Shown in pieces: positions 49,069-59,696 of a stretch of 64,000 nt of DNA; the stretch's first letter is position 1, and every line of letters begins with the position of its first letter. The position numbers were made by a program, and so were the translations under genes. The notes beneath the pieces were generated by a model. The model worked only from the letters and a program-made list of their open reading frames with translations. It was not told the origin of the DNA and did no database searches. Origin of the DNA: Microtetraspora fusca (GTDB lineage: Bacteria; Actinomycetota; Actinomycetes; Streptosporangiales; Streptosporangiaceae); contig NZ_BBYK01000065.1 in the NCBI RefSeq assembly GCF_001570365.1, positions 1 to 64,000 of the forward strand, given 5' to 3'.

Positions 49069-50412
49069 ATGGGCGTCACACAGCAGGCGAGGCCGGCCGT
49101 AGGGCTGGCCGGTGCGATGACCGCGATCCTCATGGCCGCCGCGTGCGGGAGCGGCGGGGCGGGCGAGCCCGCGGCCCCGGCCGCGTCCGCGGCGTCGGCC
49201 GCCGCCGGCGGGCCGGTGACCGTCGAGTGGTGGGGCTGGGCGCCCGGCTACGACAAGGCCGCCGAGGCGTGGAACGCCTCTCACCCGGACATCCAGGTGA
49301 AGTACGCCCAGATCGAGCCGGGCGCCAAGGGCGGCTACCAGAAGATGCTCGGCGCGGTGAAGGCGGGCAACGCTCCGTGCCTCGCCCAGGTCGGAGGCGA
49401 GACCCTGGCCAGTTTCCTCGTCGAGGGTGCGCTGGAGGACATCACCGCGTACGCAAAGGAGTCGAACGCCAAGTTCCAGCAGTGGGCGGTCAACTCGGTC
49501 ACCTTCGGCGGACGGCAGGTCGCCGTCCCGGTTGACTCCGGGCCGATGGGAATGTTCTACCGCAAGGACATCCTCGCCAAGCACAAGATCGACGTGCCGA
49601 AGACCTGGGACGAGTTCGCCGCCGCCGCCGCGAAGCTGCACGCCGCCGACCCCAAGGCCTTCCTCACGTCGTTCAACCCGGACGACATGTACGGCTTCAG
49701 CGGCTACGCCTGGCAGGCCGGGGCGAGCTGGTTCTCCACCGCCGGCGACGCGTGGAAGGTGAGCATCACCGACGAGCCCACGCTCAAGGTCGCGAACTAC
49801 TGGCAGGGGCTGCTCGACAAGAAGCTCGTCGACGTCAAGCCCGCCTGGTCGGACGCCTGGTTCAAGGATTTCACCGACGGCAGGATCGCCTCGCTGGTCG
49901 GCGCGGTGTGGATGACCAAGGTGCTCGAGGACTCGATCCCGAAGACCTCGGGCAAGTGGGCGGTCGCCCCGATGCCCTCCTGGGAGCCCGGCACGACGGC
50001 TACCGGCAACGTCGGCGGCTCACCCAACGCCGTGCTGAAGGGATGTGCGCACCCCAAGGAGGCCGTGGAGTTCGCCACCTGGCTGTCCACCGACCAGACC
50101 GCGTTCGACGACCTGATGGTCAACGGCGGCCTGTTCCCGACCTCCGCCGACGGCACCTCGCTGCCCGCGATGAAGTCGCCGCGGCCGTTCTACGGCGACC
50201 AGCCGGTCTTCGAGGTGTTCTCCGAGGCGGCCAAGACGGTCGCGCCGACCTTCGCCTGGGGCCCGACGACCCCCGCCGTGAACGACGCCTTCAACTCCGC
50301 CGTGGGCGAGGCGGTGAGCAAGGGCGGCACGCTGGCCGACGCGCTCAAGACCGTTCAGGAGAAGGCCGTGGCCTCCATCAGGGACAAGGGCCTGAGCGTC
50401 ACCGAAGGCTAG
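49069..50412 (+). CDS. ABC transporter extracellular sugar-binding lipoprotein (MalE-type)
   Basis: 447 aa. Lipobox MAAACG (Cys about residue 26) after a short signal peptide, then family-1 solute-binding features: VTVEWWGWAPGYDKAAEAWNASHPDIQVKY, VPVDSGPMGMFYRKDILAKH, and KEAVEFATWLSTDQTAF. CUT1 systems bind oligosaccharides. Neighbouring permeases and GH35 beta-galactosidase suggest a galactoside ligand. GGGAGG ribosome site. A hairpin separates it from the permeases. Confidence 0.9.
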   Translation: MGVTQQARPAVGLAGAMTAILMAAACGSGGAGEPAAPAASAASAAAGGPVTVEWWGWAPGYDKAAEAWNASHPDIQVKYAQIEPGAKGGYQKMLGAVKAGNAPCLAQVGGETLASFLVEGALEDITAYAKESNAKFQQWAVNSVTFGGRQVAVPVDSGPMGMFYRKDILAKHKIDVPKTWDEFAAAAAKLHAADPKAFLTSFNPDDMYGFSGYAWQAGASWFSTAGDAWKVSITDEPTLKVANYWQGLLDKKLVDVKPAWSDAWFKDFTDGRIASLVGAVWMTKVLEDSIPKTSGKWAVAPMPSWEPGTTATGNVGGSPNAVLKGCAHPKEAVEFATWLSTDQTAFDDLMVNGGLFPTSADGTSLPAMKSPRPFYGDQPVFEVFSEAAKTVAPTFAWGPTTPAVNDAFNSAVGEAVSKGGTLADALKTVQEKAVASIRDKGLSVTEG

Positions 50413-50431
50413 CCTCCGGTCCTCCGGTGAG

Positions 50432-50462
50432 ACGTCCCGTACGGCGCCGCCGTGCGGGACGT
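50432..50462 (+). terminator. intra-operon hairpin after the binding-protein gene
   Basis: A 13-bp stem ACGTCCCGTACGG/CCGTGCGGGACGT with one G-T pair and a 5-nt loop, followed by TTTCC. It probably causes partial termination, so the binding protein is made in excess over the permeases. Confidence 0.75.
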
Positions 50463-50484
50463 TTCCTCTCCAGAAAGCGAAAAC

Positions 50485-51399
50485 ATGGCAGTCCAGCAAC
50501 ATGAGACGGCCCGCCGGGGTGGCAGGGCGGTGATCGGCAGGGCGACCAATCGGGCGGCGCTGATCTTCCTCCTGCCGTTCGGGGCGCTGTTCGTCGTCTT
50601 CTTCGTGCTCCCCATCGGCTATGCGGTCAACGAGAGCCTGTACAAGCTGAAGCGATCCGGCCTCGGGTTCGGGACGCCGGAGCGGGTCTTCTCCGGCCTG
50701 GCGAACTACGCGGCGGTCTTCCGGGACGACACCTTCCTGACGGGGGTGCGGCGGCTGCTGCTGTTCGGGATCGTGCAGGTTCCGATCATGCTCGGCCTGG
50801 CGCTGGTGCTGGCCCTGCTCCTCGACGGCCACGCGGCCCGGTTCAAACGGTTCTTCCGGCTCGTCTACTTCCTGCCGTACGCGGTGCCGGGCGTCATCGC
50901 GGCGATCGTCTGGTCGTTCCTCTACACACCGGAGATCTCGCCGTTCGGGCTGGACCTGCTCGACGGCGACGTGGTGCTGTGGTCGATCGGCAACATCGTC
51001 ACGTGGACGTGGACCGGCTTCAACATGCTGGTCATCTACTCGGCATTGCGGGCGATCCCCAGGGAGCTGTGCGAGGCGGCGGCGATGGACGGGGCGAGTG
51101 CCTGGCGGATCGCCTGGTCGATCAAGGTGCCGATGGTCCGCCCGTCGCTCATCCTGACCGGCGTCTTCTCCATCATCGGCACGCTGCAGCTCTTCAACGA
51201 GCCGACCGTGCTGAGCGGCGTCACCACCACCGTCTCCAAGAGCTACACGCCGCTGATGTGGTCGCTCCAGGTCGCGCTGGACAACAACGACTACGCGTTG
51301 GGGTCGGCGATCGCCATCGTGCTCGCCCTGCTTGCCGGCGCGCTGTCCTTCCTCTTCCTGCGGCTGTCCGCCTGGCTCACCCGACGCGGAGTGATGTGA
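50485..51399 (+). CDS. ABC sugar permease, MalF-type
   Basis: 304 aa. Six membrane helices, with the EAA loop LCEAAAMDGASAWRIAWSIKVPMVRPSLI that contacts the ATPase. The N-terminal cytoplasmic tail is Arg-rich. The ATG at 50485 has only a weak AGAAAG site. The stop is 3 nt before the next start. Confidence 0.9.
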   Translation: MAVQQHETARRGGRAVIGRATNRAALIFLLPFGALFVVFFVLPIGYAVNESLYKLKRSGLGFGTPERVFSGLANYAAVFRDDTFLTGVRRLLLFGIVQVPIMLGLALVLALLLDGHAARFKRFFRLVYFLPYAVPGVIAAIVWSFLYTPEISPFGLDLLDGDVVLWSIGNIVTWTWTGFNMLVIYSALRAIPRELCEAAAMDGASAWRIAWSIKVPMVRPSLILTGVFSIIGTLQLFNEPTVLSGVTTTVSKSYTPLMWSLQVALDNNDYALGSAIAIVLALLAGALSFLFLRLSAWLTRRGVM

Positions 51400-51402
51400 C
51401 CG

Positions 51403-52242
51403 ATGAGACCGTCCATGCGAGCCCAGGTGCTCACCACCGCGTTCCTGTTCGTCGTCGCCGTCTACATCCTGCTGCCGGTGTGGTGGATGGTCGTGTCCGC
51501 CACCAAGTCGGCCGCCGACCTGTTCGACACGCCCGGCCTCTGGTTCGGCGGCGACCTCCACCTGGCGGGCAACATCGACCGGGTGATGTCGCAGGACGGT
51601 GGTCTGTACTCCCGCTGGCTGCTGAACACCCTGATCTACTCCGGGGGAGGCGCGCTCGGGGCGACGCTGCTCGCGGCCATGGCGGGGTACGCGCTGGCGA
51701 AGTACCCCTTCCGCGGCCGCGGCGTCGTGTTCGCGATCGTCATGGGGGCGGTCCTCATCCCCGCCCCGCTGATCACGCTTCCGCTGTACCTCCTGGAGAG
51801 CCGGCTCGGCCTGTTGAACACCATGTGGGGCGTGCTGCTGCCGTGCATGGTCAGCCCGTTCGGCGTCTACCTCGCCCGCGCGTACGCGGAGGCGGCGGTG
51901 CCCGGCACGCTGCTGGAGGCGGGCCGCATCGACGGGGCGGGGGAGCTGCGGATCTTCTTCACCGTGGGGATCCGGCTGATGGCGCCCGCGCTGGTGACGC
52001 TGTTCTTGTTCCAGTTCGTGGCGATCTGGAACAACTTCTTCCTGCCGATGATGGTGCTCAACGACCAGGCCCTGTGGCCCGTCACCCTGGGCCTGGTCAA
52101 GTGGCACGGCATCCGCACCGGCTTCCTGCGCGACGCCGTCGTCACGGGCGCCCTCATCTCGATCGTCCCCGTCATCCTGGCCTTCGTGTCGCTGCAACGC
52201 TTCTGGAAGGCCGATCTCGCCGCCGGGAGCGTCAAGCTGTGA
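51403..52242 (+). CDS. ABC sugar permease, MalG-type
   Basis: 279 aa. Six helices and the EAA motif TLLEAGRIDGAGELRIFFTVGIRLMAPALVT. It is the partner of the preceding permease. No ATPase gene follows, so the system probably uses a shared MsiK-type ATPase encoded elsewhere, as is common in actinomycetes (established for CUT1 importers, inferred here). Confidence 0.9.
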   Translation: MRPSMRAQVLTTAFLFVVAVYILLPVWWMVVSATKSAADLFDTPGLWFGGDLHLAGNIDRVMSQDGGLYSRWLLNTLIYSGGGALGATLLAAMAGYALAKYPFRGRGVVFAIVMGAVLIPAPLITLPLYLLESRLGLLNTMWGVLLPCMVSPFGVYLARAYAEAAVPGTLLEAGRIDGAGELRIFFTVGIRLMAPALVTLFLFQFVAIWNNFFLPMMVLNDQALWPVTLGLVKWHGIRTGFLRDAVVTGALISIVPVILAFVSLQRFWKADLAAGSVKL

Positions 52243-52263
52243 CCGTGCCCGCGGCGCGCGGAC

Positions 52264-54006
52264 TCACCCGAGGTCGGGCTCCGGCCGCAGCTCCACGACG
52301 GGTTCCCCGGCCGCGTCCAGCTCCAGGACGACGATCTCGTTGTCCCCGGCCCGCAGCAGGGGGCCGGGGACGTAGAGCGTGCGCTGCGGCCCGATCGACC
52401 AGTAGCGGCCCAGACAGAAGCCGTTGACCCAGACGTAGCCGTGCCCCCACCCCGGCAGCGCGAGGAACGTGTCGGCGGGTTCCTCCACCGTGACCGCGCC
52501 TCGGAAGAAGGCCGGTACGGCGGCCGCCGTACCGGACCGGAACGGGACCTCGCCCGCGCTGCCGAACCGCAGGTCGCCGAGCGCGACGGCCTCCGCGGTC
52601 ACGCCGTGGAGGTACTGCCGCTCGTGCCTGATCCCGCCGGTGACGCCCTTGTGCTCGCCCATCAGCGGGCCGTAGTTCAACCGCCCGAGCGACTCGACCA
52701 GCAGCTCCACCGTGGCCGGGCCGGACACTTCCACCGCCCGGTGCTCCTTCTGGTCCACGCGGTCCAGCACGGCCACGCGGACGCCGTCCACGTAGACATG
52801 GGCCCGGTCGTGCAGGCCGTCCACAACCAGCGGGTACGGCCCGCGTGGCCCGGGGACCTCCACCCGGTAACGGACCAGGCCGTGGTCGAGCCCGAGTTCC
52901 TCGAACGACGGGGGCGTCGGGCCGCCGATGGGCGGTCCCGCCAGCGCGGGCAGCGCGGGCAGCAGCGCCGCCGACTCGGTCAGCCGCACGGTGGTCGGGG
53001 GCAGCACGGGCGGCGTGGGCGGGGGTTCCGGCGCGGGGTTGTAGCGCGTCAGCACGTCGCGGAAGAGCCGGAACTTCTCCGTCGCCGCCCCGTTCTCGCT
53101 GATGGGCGCGTCGTAGTCGTACGACGTGATCGTGGGCAGGTAGGCGCCGGTCTCCAGGTCGCGGTTCGCCCCGGCCCAGGTCCCGAAGTTCGTGCCCCCG
53201 TGCGCCATGTAGATGTTGACGGACGCGCCCGCCTCCAGCACCTCCTCCAGCACGGCGGCGGCCTCGGCTGTGTCCCGGGTGACCCGCTGGTTCCCCCAGT
53301 GGTCGAACCAGCCGATCCACAGCTCCATGCAGACCAGCGGGTCGTCCGGCCGGTGGCGCCGCAGGGTGTCGAGGGCCCGCGCGGGATCGGAGCCGAACGT
53401 GGCGGTGGCGAGCACCCCCGGAAGGGAGCCGCCGGTCAGCATGTGGTCCTCCGCTCCGTCCGCGGTGAACAGCGGGACGTCGATCCCCGACGCGCGCATG
53501 GTGTCCGCGAGGTGGCGCAGGTAGGCGGTATCCGTGCCGTACGAGCCGTACTCGTTCTCCACCTGCACCATCAGCACGTTGCCGCCCCGGGTGATCTGGC
53601 GCGCCGCGACACGGGGGAGGAGCCGGGCGAACCACCGGTCCACGTGGGCGATGAACTCCGGGTCGCTCGTCCGCAGCCGGCCGGTCACCCACCACGGCAG
53701 GCCGCCGTTGTCCCACTCCGCGCAGATGTACGGCCCCGGCCGCACGATCGCGTGCAGGTCCGCGTCCGCCGCCGCGTCGAGGAAGCGGTCGAGATCGTCC
53801 AGGCGCCGGCACACGCCCGGACGCGGCTCGTGCAGGTTCCACGGCACATAGGTCTCAACGGTGTTGAGCCCCATGGCCCGCATCATCGCCAGCCGGTGCG
53901 ACCACTGGTCCGGATGCACCCGGAAGTAGTGCATGGCGCCGGAGAGCAGGCGGAACTCCTCGCCGTTCAGCCGGAACACGCCGCCCTCGATCGTGAAAGT
54001 CCCCAC
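52264..54006 (-). CDS. beta-galactosidase, GH35
   Basis: 580 aa. The catalytic (beta/alpha)8 domain opens with LNGEEFRLLSGAMHYFRVHPDQW. The acid/base is Glu152 (VQVENEYGSYG) and the nucleophile is Glu228 (CMELWIGWFDHWG). YMAHGGTNFG and the C-terminal beta-jelly-roll (GYVWVNGFCLGRYW) follow. There is no signal peptide, so it hydrolyses imported beta-galactosides in the cytoplasm. The GTG at 54006 has GAGGGGGAT upstream. It is convergent with the importer and divergent from an AraC regulator. Confidence 0.93.
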   Translation of the reverse strand: MGTFTIEGGVFRLNGEEFRLLSGAMHYFRVHPDQWSHRLAMMRAMGLNTVETYVPWNLHEPRPGVCRRLDDLDRFLDAAADADLHAIVRPGPYICAEWDNGGLPWWVTGRLRTSDPEFIAHVDRWFARLLPRVAARQITRGGNVLMVQVENEYGSYGTDTAYLRHLADTMRASGIDVPLFTADGAEDHMLTGGSLPGVLATATFGSDPARALDTLRRHRPDDPLVCMELWIGWFDHWGNQRVTRDTAEAAAVLEEVLEAGASVNIYMAHGGTNFGTWAGANRDLETGAYLPTITSYDYDAPISENGAATEKFRLFRDVLTRYNPAPEPPPTPPVLPPTTVRLTESAALLPALPALAGPPIGGPTPPSFEELGLDHGLVRYRVEVPGPRGPYPLVVDGLHDRAHVYVDGVRVAVLDRVDQKEHRAVEVSGPATVELLVESLGRLNYGPLMGEHKGVTGGIRHERQYLHGVTAEAVALGDLRFGSAGEVPFRSGTAAAVPAFFRGAVTVEEPADTFLALPGWGHGYVWVNGFCLGRYWSIGPQRTLYVPGPLLRAGDNEIVVLELDAAGEPVVELRPEPDLG

Positions 54007-54097
54007 GGACGATCCCCCTCGGTTCGTGACGGGATCGTCATTCAGTCTCATTACGATCCCCGGGGCACGAGCTTGCCGAGGGCGGGGTGGGGCGACC

Positions 54098-54979
54098 ATG
54101 GACAATTCGCGGCGTCCTGTTGGACCCATCGACTGGGTGCAGGGGCAGGAGCCCTGGGAGCACTGGTGGCACTACCTCACTCCGAGTCCGGTCCACCGGC
54201 GGCTGGGGCTCGCCTGCCTGGCGGTCGGCACCCAGCGGGGGCGGCTGCCCGCCGTCGGCCCCCGCGTCCTCGACCACCACGTCGCCGTGATCGTCCTGTC
54301 CGGCCAGGGCTGGTTCTCCTGGGACGGCCGTCCGCCGGTGGACGTGGCCGCCCCCGTGCTCCTGTGGCTGTTCCCCGGCGTGGAGCACCACTACGGCCCG
54401 TACGAGCCGGGCTGGTCGGAGTGCTTCGCCGACTTCACCGGCCCGTCCGTCGCCGCGTACGGTGAGCTGGGGTTCCTCGACCCGGAGGAGGCGGTCGTCC
54501 CACTGTCGTCGGCCGAGCCCGCCCACCTGGTGGTCAAGAAGATGGCCGCGGCCTGCCGCCGCGGCGGCCCCCACATGGAGGTCGAGACCTCCGCCGCCGT
54601 CCACGAGCTGCTGGTGACCCTGCGCCGCAGCCGGGCCGACCACGATCCCAACGGCAACCCGGTGCTGGAGAGCCTGGCCAGGGACGCCTGTCTGCCGCTG
54701 TCGGTGCCCGAACACGCCCGCCGCCTCTCCATGCGGGTCGCCGACCTCCGCGACGCCGTACGGCGCAGCGCCGGGTGCAGCCCCAAGGAGTACGTGCTGA
54801 CGATCCGCCTCAACCAGGCCAAGGAACTGCTGGCCGGCACCGACCTCGGGGTGGCCGCGGTCGCCCGCAGGGTCGGGTACGACGATCCCGGATACTTCAC
54901 CCGGCTCTTCACACGGCGCGTGGGGGTCGCCCCGAGCGTGTTCAGGGAGCAGCAGTCGCGGGGGCCGTTCGGTTCCTGA
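54098..54979 (+). CDS. AraC-family regulator
   Basis: 293 aa. An N-terminal cupin-like sensing domain (VIVLSGQGWFSWDGRPPVDVAAPVLLWLFPGVEHHYGPY) is followed by a C-terminal double HTH: LPLSVPEHARRLSMRVADLRDAVRRSAGCSPKEYVLTIRLNQAKELLAGTDLGVAAVARRVGYDDPGYFTRLFTRRVGVAPSVFR. It is divergent from the GH35 gene with a 91-bp gap, so it most likely activates GH35 and perhaps the importer in response to galactosides. Confidence 0.9.
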   Translation: MDNSRRPVGPIDWVQGQEPWEHWWHYLTPSPVHRRLGLACLAVGTQRGRLPAVGPRVLDHHVAVIVLSGQGWFSWDGRPPVDVAAPVLLWLFPGVEHHYGPYEPGWSECFADFTGPSVAAYGELGFLDPEEAVVPLSSAEPAHLVVKKMAAACRRGGPHMEVETSAAVHELLVTLRRSRADHDPNGNPVLESLARDACLPLSVPEHARRLSMRVADLRDAVRRSAGCSPKEYVLTIRLNQAKELLAGTDLGVAAVARRVGYDDPGYFTRLFTRRVGVAPSVFREQQSRGPFGS

Positions 54980-55052
54980 TGTCGGGGCATGGCCGCATTC
55001 GTGGAAAAGTAATGCTCCGCAAGTGTGGACATCGTTGAGAGGACGAACGGGA

Positions 55053-56213
55053 ATGGCCGGAGACCGACGAAGCCTGCGGCTGCTCGTGACGGGGGGTGGG
55101 ACCGGCGGGCACACCTACCCGGCGCTGACCACCATCGGGGCGGTCCGGGAACGTGCCATGGCGGCGGGATACGACCTCGACGTGCTGTGGGTGGGCACGG
55201 CCGACGGCTTGGAGGCCCGAGTCAGCGCCGAGAACGGCATCCCGTTCCGGGCGATCAAGGCCGGGAAGCTGCGCCGCCGGCCCAATTTCCGCGAGCTGGC
55301 GTCGAACTTCGCCGACATGTTCCGGATCCCGGTGGGCCTGACCCAGGCCGCCGTCATCGCGGCTCGCTACCGGCCGGACGTCGTGCTGTCCACCGGCGGG
55401 TACGTGTGCGTGCCGATCGGCCTGGCCTCCCGGGTCCTCGGCCGGCCGCTGGTGATGCACGAGCAGATCACCGCGCTCGGCCTGGCCAACCGGATCCTGG
55501 CCCGGTTCGCCTCGCGGATCGCGCTCACCCACCCGTCCTCGCTCGACCACCTGCCGGGACGGGCCCGCGAGCGCGCCGTGGTCACCGGCAACCCGATCCG
55601 GCCGCACCTCGTGCACGGCGACGCCGCCTCGGTGTGGGAGCACTTCGGCCTCACGCCGGGCCTGCCGCTCATCTACGTCACCGGCGGCGCCCAGGGCAGC
55701 CGCCAGATCAACACGATGATCGAGGAGATCCTGCCCTCGCTGCTCACCCGGTCCCAAGTGCTGCACCAGTGCGGCGCGGGCTGGATCGACCAGCTCTCGC
55801 TGGCCGCCGCCCGCCTCCCCGCGGAGCTGCGGCGGCGCTACCACCCGGTGCCGTACATCGGGAGCGAGCTGGCGGACGTGTTCGCCGCCGCCGACATCGT
55901 GGTCTCGCGCAGCGGGGCGGGCACGATTGCCGAGCTGACCGCCGTGGGCAAGCCGTCCGTGCTCATCCCGCTGGTGCCGTCCGCCGGGGACGAGCAGCGG
56001 CAGAACGCCCGCTATCTGGCCGAGTCAGGCGCCGCCCGGGCCATCCTGGAGGACCGGCCGGGGTCGGACCTGCTCCTCGCCGAGCTGAACGCCCTGCTGG
56101 GCAACCCGGGCGACCGCGCCGCGATGGCGTGGGCGGCCAAGTCACTCGGCCGCCTCGACGCCGCGGACGCGCTCGCCCAGGTCATCCTCGACGAGGCCGG
56201 CGTCCTGCCGTAG
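55053..56213 (+). CDS. MurG-like UDP-GlcNAc transferase
   Basis: 386 aa. GT28 signature LLVTGGGTGGHTYPALTTIGAV near the N-terminus, HEQITALGLANRIL, VTGNPIRPHLV, YVTGGAQGSRQINTMI, and the donor-binding SRSGAGTIAELTAVGKPSVLIPLVPSAGDEQRQNARYL. MurG makes lipid II from lipid I. This copy stands alone, away from any division-cell-wall cluster, so it is probably a paralogue working on a variant precursor or a secondary metabolite rather than the housekeeping enzyme. The ATG at 55053 has an AGAGGA-type site. Confidence 0.85.
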   Translation: MAGDRRSLRLLVTGGGTGGHTYPALTTIGAVRERAMAAGYDLDVLWVGTADGLEARVSAENGIPFRAIKAGKLRRRPNFRELASNFADMFRIPVGLTQAAVIAARYRPDVVLSTGGYVCVPIGLASRVLGRPLVMHEQITALGLANRILARFASRIALTHPSSLDHLPGRARERAVVTGNPIRPHLVHGDAASVWEHFGLTPGLPLIYVTGGAQGSRQINTMIEEILPSLLTRSQVLHQCGAGWIDQLSLAAARLPAELRRRYHPVPYIGSELADVFAAADIVVSRSGAGTIAELTAVGKPSVLIPLVPSAGDEQRQNARYLAESGAARAILEDRPGSDLLLAELNALLGNPGDRAAMAWAAKSLGRLDAADALAQVILDEAGVLP

Positions 56214-56225
56214 GCCCGGGACCGG

Positions 56226-58031
<1,806 letters not shown>

Positions 58032-58064
58032 GGCTTCCTTAACGGGACATACCTCCGCCGTGAC

Positions 58065-59081
58065 CTACCAGCGCATGCGGACCTGTTCCGCCCAGCCGAG
58101 CAGGCCGTCCACCCGGATCGGCGCACCTCCCTCGGGCCGGACCACCCCGCTGTAGTGGCCGAAGCACTGGTGCCCCTCGGTCGCGATCAGTCCGGCGCTG
58201 GTCCGGTCGGCCCGCTCATGGAACGGCGTGAACGTCAGGTCCACCCGGTCGGAGTCCGGCGTCCGCAGCGTCCACGGCGCGAGGTAGTCGGCGGTGGAGT
58301 ACGTCCACTCCAACTCCTCGCCGATCTTGGTGAGCCGGCCGTCCACGCACAGCGCGTTCTCGGTCATGCCGGTGCCCGTGGTCCACTTGCCGCCGAACTG
58401 CAGGCCCACCACATGCCCGTCGGTCTCCCCGGAGGCCGCGCCCCAGTTCCACAGGGTGTCGTACGGCCAGCGGCCCCGGCCGTGGTCGAGCACGCCCCAG
58501 CCGGTGAAGTCGATCGTCGTCGCGCCGATCCGGACCGTCCCCTCGGCGCGGCGCGCCGTGTGCTTGGACGTGTACTGGAAGCGGCGCTCGCTCCACGGGA
58601 TCACCACGCTGAGCGTCTCGTGGCCCGGCGGCAGCGCGACCAGCAGGTCGGCCTCCAGCGGCCCGTCCGGTGTGGCGCAGCGGGCCCGCAGCCGGGTGCC
58701 GCCCTCCTCGTGGCGGATCTCGGCGGTGACCGCGCCGCGCACCGCCACGTCGCCGTCGAGCAGGCTCTCCGGCAGCCGCACCCCCCGGGCGAACGGGACC
58801 ATGCCGGTCCTGGCGTACTCGCGCCCGCCGTACTCCAGGAAGTAGACGCTGTTCAGCGCCAGGTAGTCGATGTCGCTGACGGTGACGGCGATCAGGTGCG
58901 TCGGCGTCGTCACGCACCAGTACTCCCACCGCTTGGTCCGGCCCCAGCCGCGCAGGTTGCAGCGGTGCAGCGGGGTGCGCGACCAGCCGACGGCGGCCGG
59001 GTTCAGCCGCCCGTCCGCGGTGCAGAGATCGATCGGCGCGGTGATCTCGGGCTCATGGGTGGACGTCTCGCTGGGGGGCAT
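58065..59081 (-). CDS. DUF2804 family protein
   Basis: 338 aa. RWEYWCVTTPTHLIAVTVSDIDYLALNSVYFLEY, PFARGVRLPES, WGVLDHGRGRWPYDTLWNWGAASG and the end-region GYSGVVRPEGG-like GHYSGVVRPEGGAPIRVDGLLGWAE are DUF2804 hallmarks. It is rich in Trp and beta strands, related to lipocalin-like lipid enzymes. Function is unknown. The ATG at 59081 is where homology begins. Confidence 0.82.
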   Translation of the reverse strand: MPPSETSTHEPEITAPIDLCTADGRLNPAAVGWSRTPLHRCNLRGWGRTKRWEYWCVTTPTHLIAVTVSDIDYLALNSVYFLEYGGREYARTGMVPFARGVRLPESLLDGDVAVRGAVTAEIRHEEGGTRLRARCATPDGPLEADLLVALPPGHETLSVVIPWSERRFQYTSKHTARRAEGTVRIGATTIDFTGWGVLDHGRGRWPYDTLWNWGAASGETDGHVVGLQFGGKWTTGTGMTENALCVDGRLTKIGEELEWTYSTADYLAPWTLRTPDSDRVDLTFTPFHERADRTSAGLIATEGHQCFGHYSGVVRPEGGAPIRVDGLLGWAEQVRMRW

Positions 59082-59205
59082 GCGCCGCAGCCTAGTCAGA
59101 CCGCCGCTCCAGAGGAAGGTTCGGTTTCCGGCGAACGCGGCACCTCGGGCAGCTGTCCGGATTGGTACGGTAAAGGCCCCGGACAGACATGAAGTGAGGA
59201 GACCG

Positions 59206-59688
59206 GTGGAGGTCGAACAGACAGCGCTGCCCGGCATCGGGCTGCGTCACGAGTTCGTCACGCAGGCGGGCAGGCGCATCGGTGTCGTGTCGCACCGAAC
59301 AGGGCGCCGCGACCTGATCGTGTACGACCGCCTTGATCCCGACCGCGCGTGCGAGGCGATCAAGCTGAACGACGAGGAGTCGGACGCCCTGGCCGAACTG
59401 CTGGGCGCGCCGCGGATCGTGCAACGGCTCAACGCCCTGCACCGCGAGGTCGAGGGGCTCGTCAGCGAGCAGCTCCCGATCGCGCCCGGCACGCCGTACG
59501 CGGGGCGGCCGATGGGAGACGCGCGGGTGCGCACCCGGACGGGGACGTCCATCGTCGCCGTGGTGCGGGCCGGACAGGTGATCGCGAGCCCGGGACCGGA
59601 GTTCGTGCTTGAGGCAGGAGACGTGGTGGTCGTGGTAGGAAGCTCAGAAGGCACCGAGGCCGTCGCCGAGATCATGGCGAACGGGTAG
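59206..59688 (+). CDS. khtT: TrkA-C (RCK_C) regulatory subunit of a K+/H+ antiporter
   Basis: 160 aa. The N-terminal half (LPGIGLRHEFVTQAGRRIGVVSHRTGRRDLIVYDRLDPD) and the C-terminal RCK_C domain (ARVRTRTGTSIVAVVRAGQVIASPGPEFVLEAGDVVVVVGSSEGTEAV) match KhtT. It gates the membrane subunit in response to a nucleotide or pH. The GTG at 59206 has GAGGAGA upstream. It is 8 nt before the antiporter gene. Confidence 0.85.
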   Translation: MEVEQTALPGIGLRHEFVTQAGRRIGVVSHRTGRRDLIVYDRLDPDRACEAIKLNDEESDALAELLGAPRIVQRLNALHREVEGLVSEQLPIAPGTPYAGRPMGDARVRTRTGTSIVAVVRAGQVIASPGPEFVLEAGDVVVVVGSSEGTEAVAEIMANG

Positions 59689-59696
59689 GGCAGCGG

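Noticed and set aside
59124-59152. SigB-like promoter before khtT.
   Set aside because: GTTT and GGGCAG are present, but the spacer is 19 nt, outside the 14-16 range.
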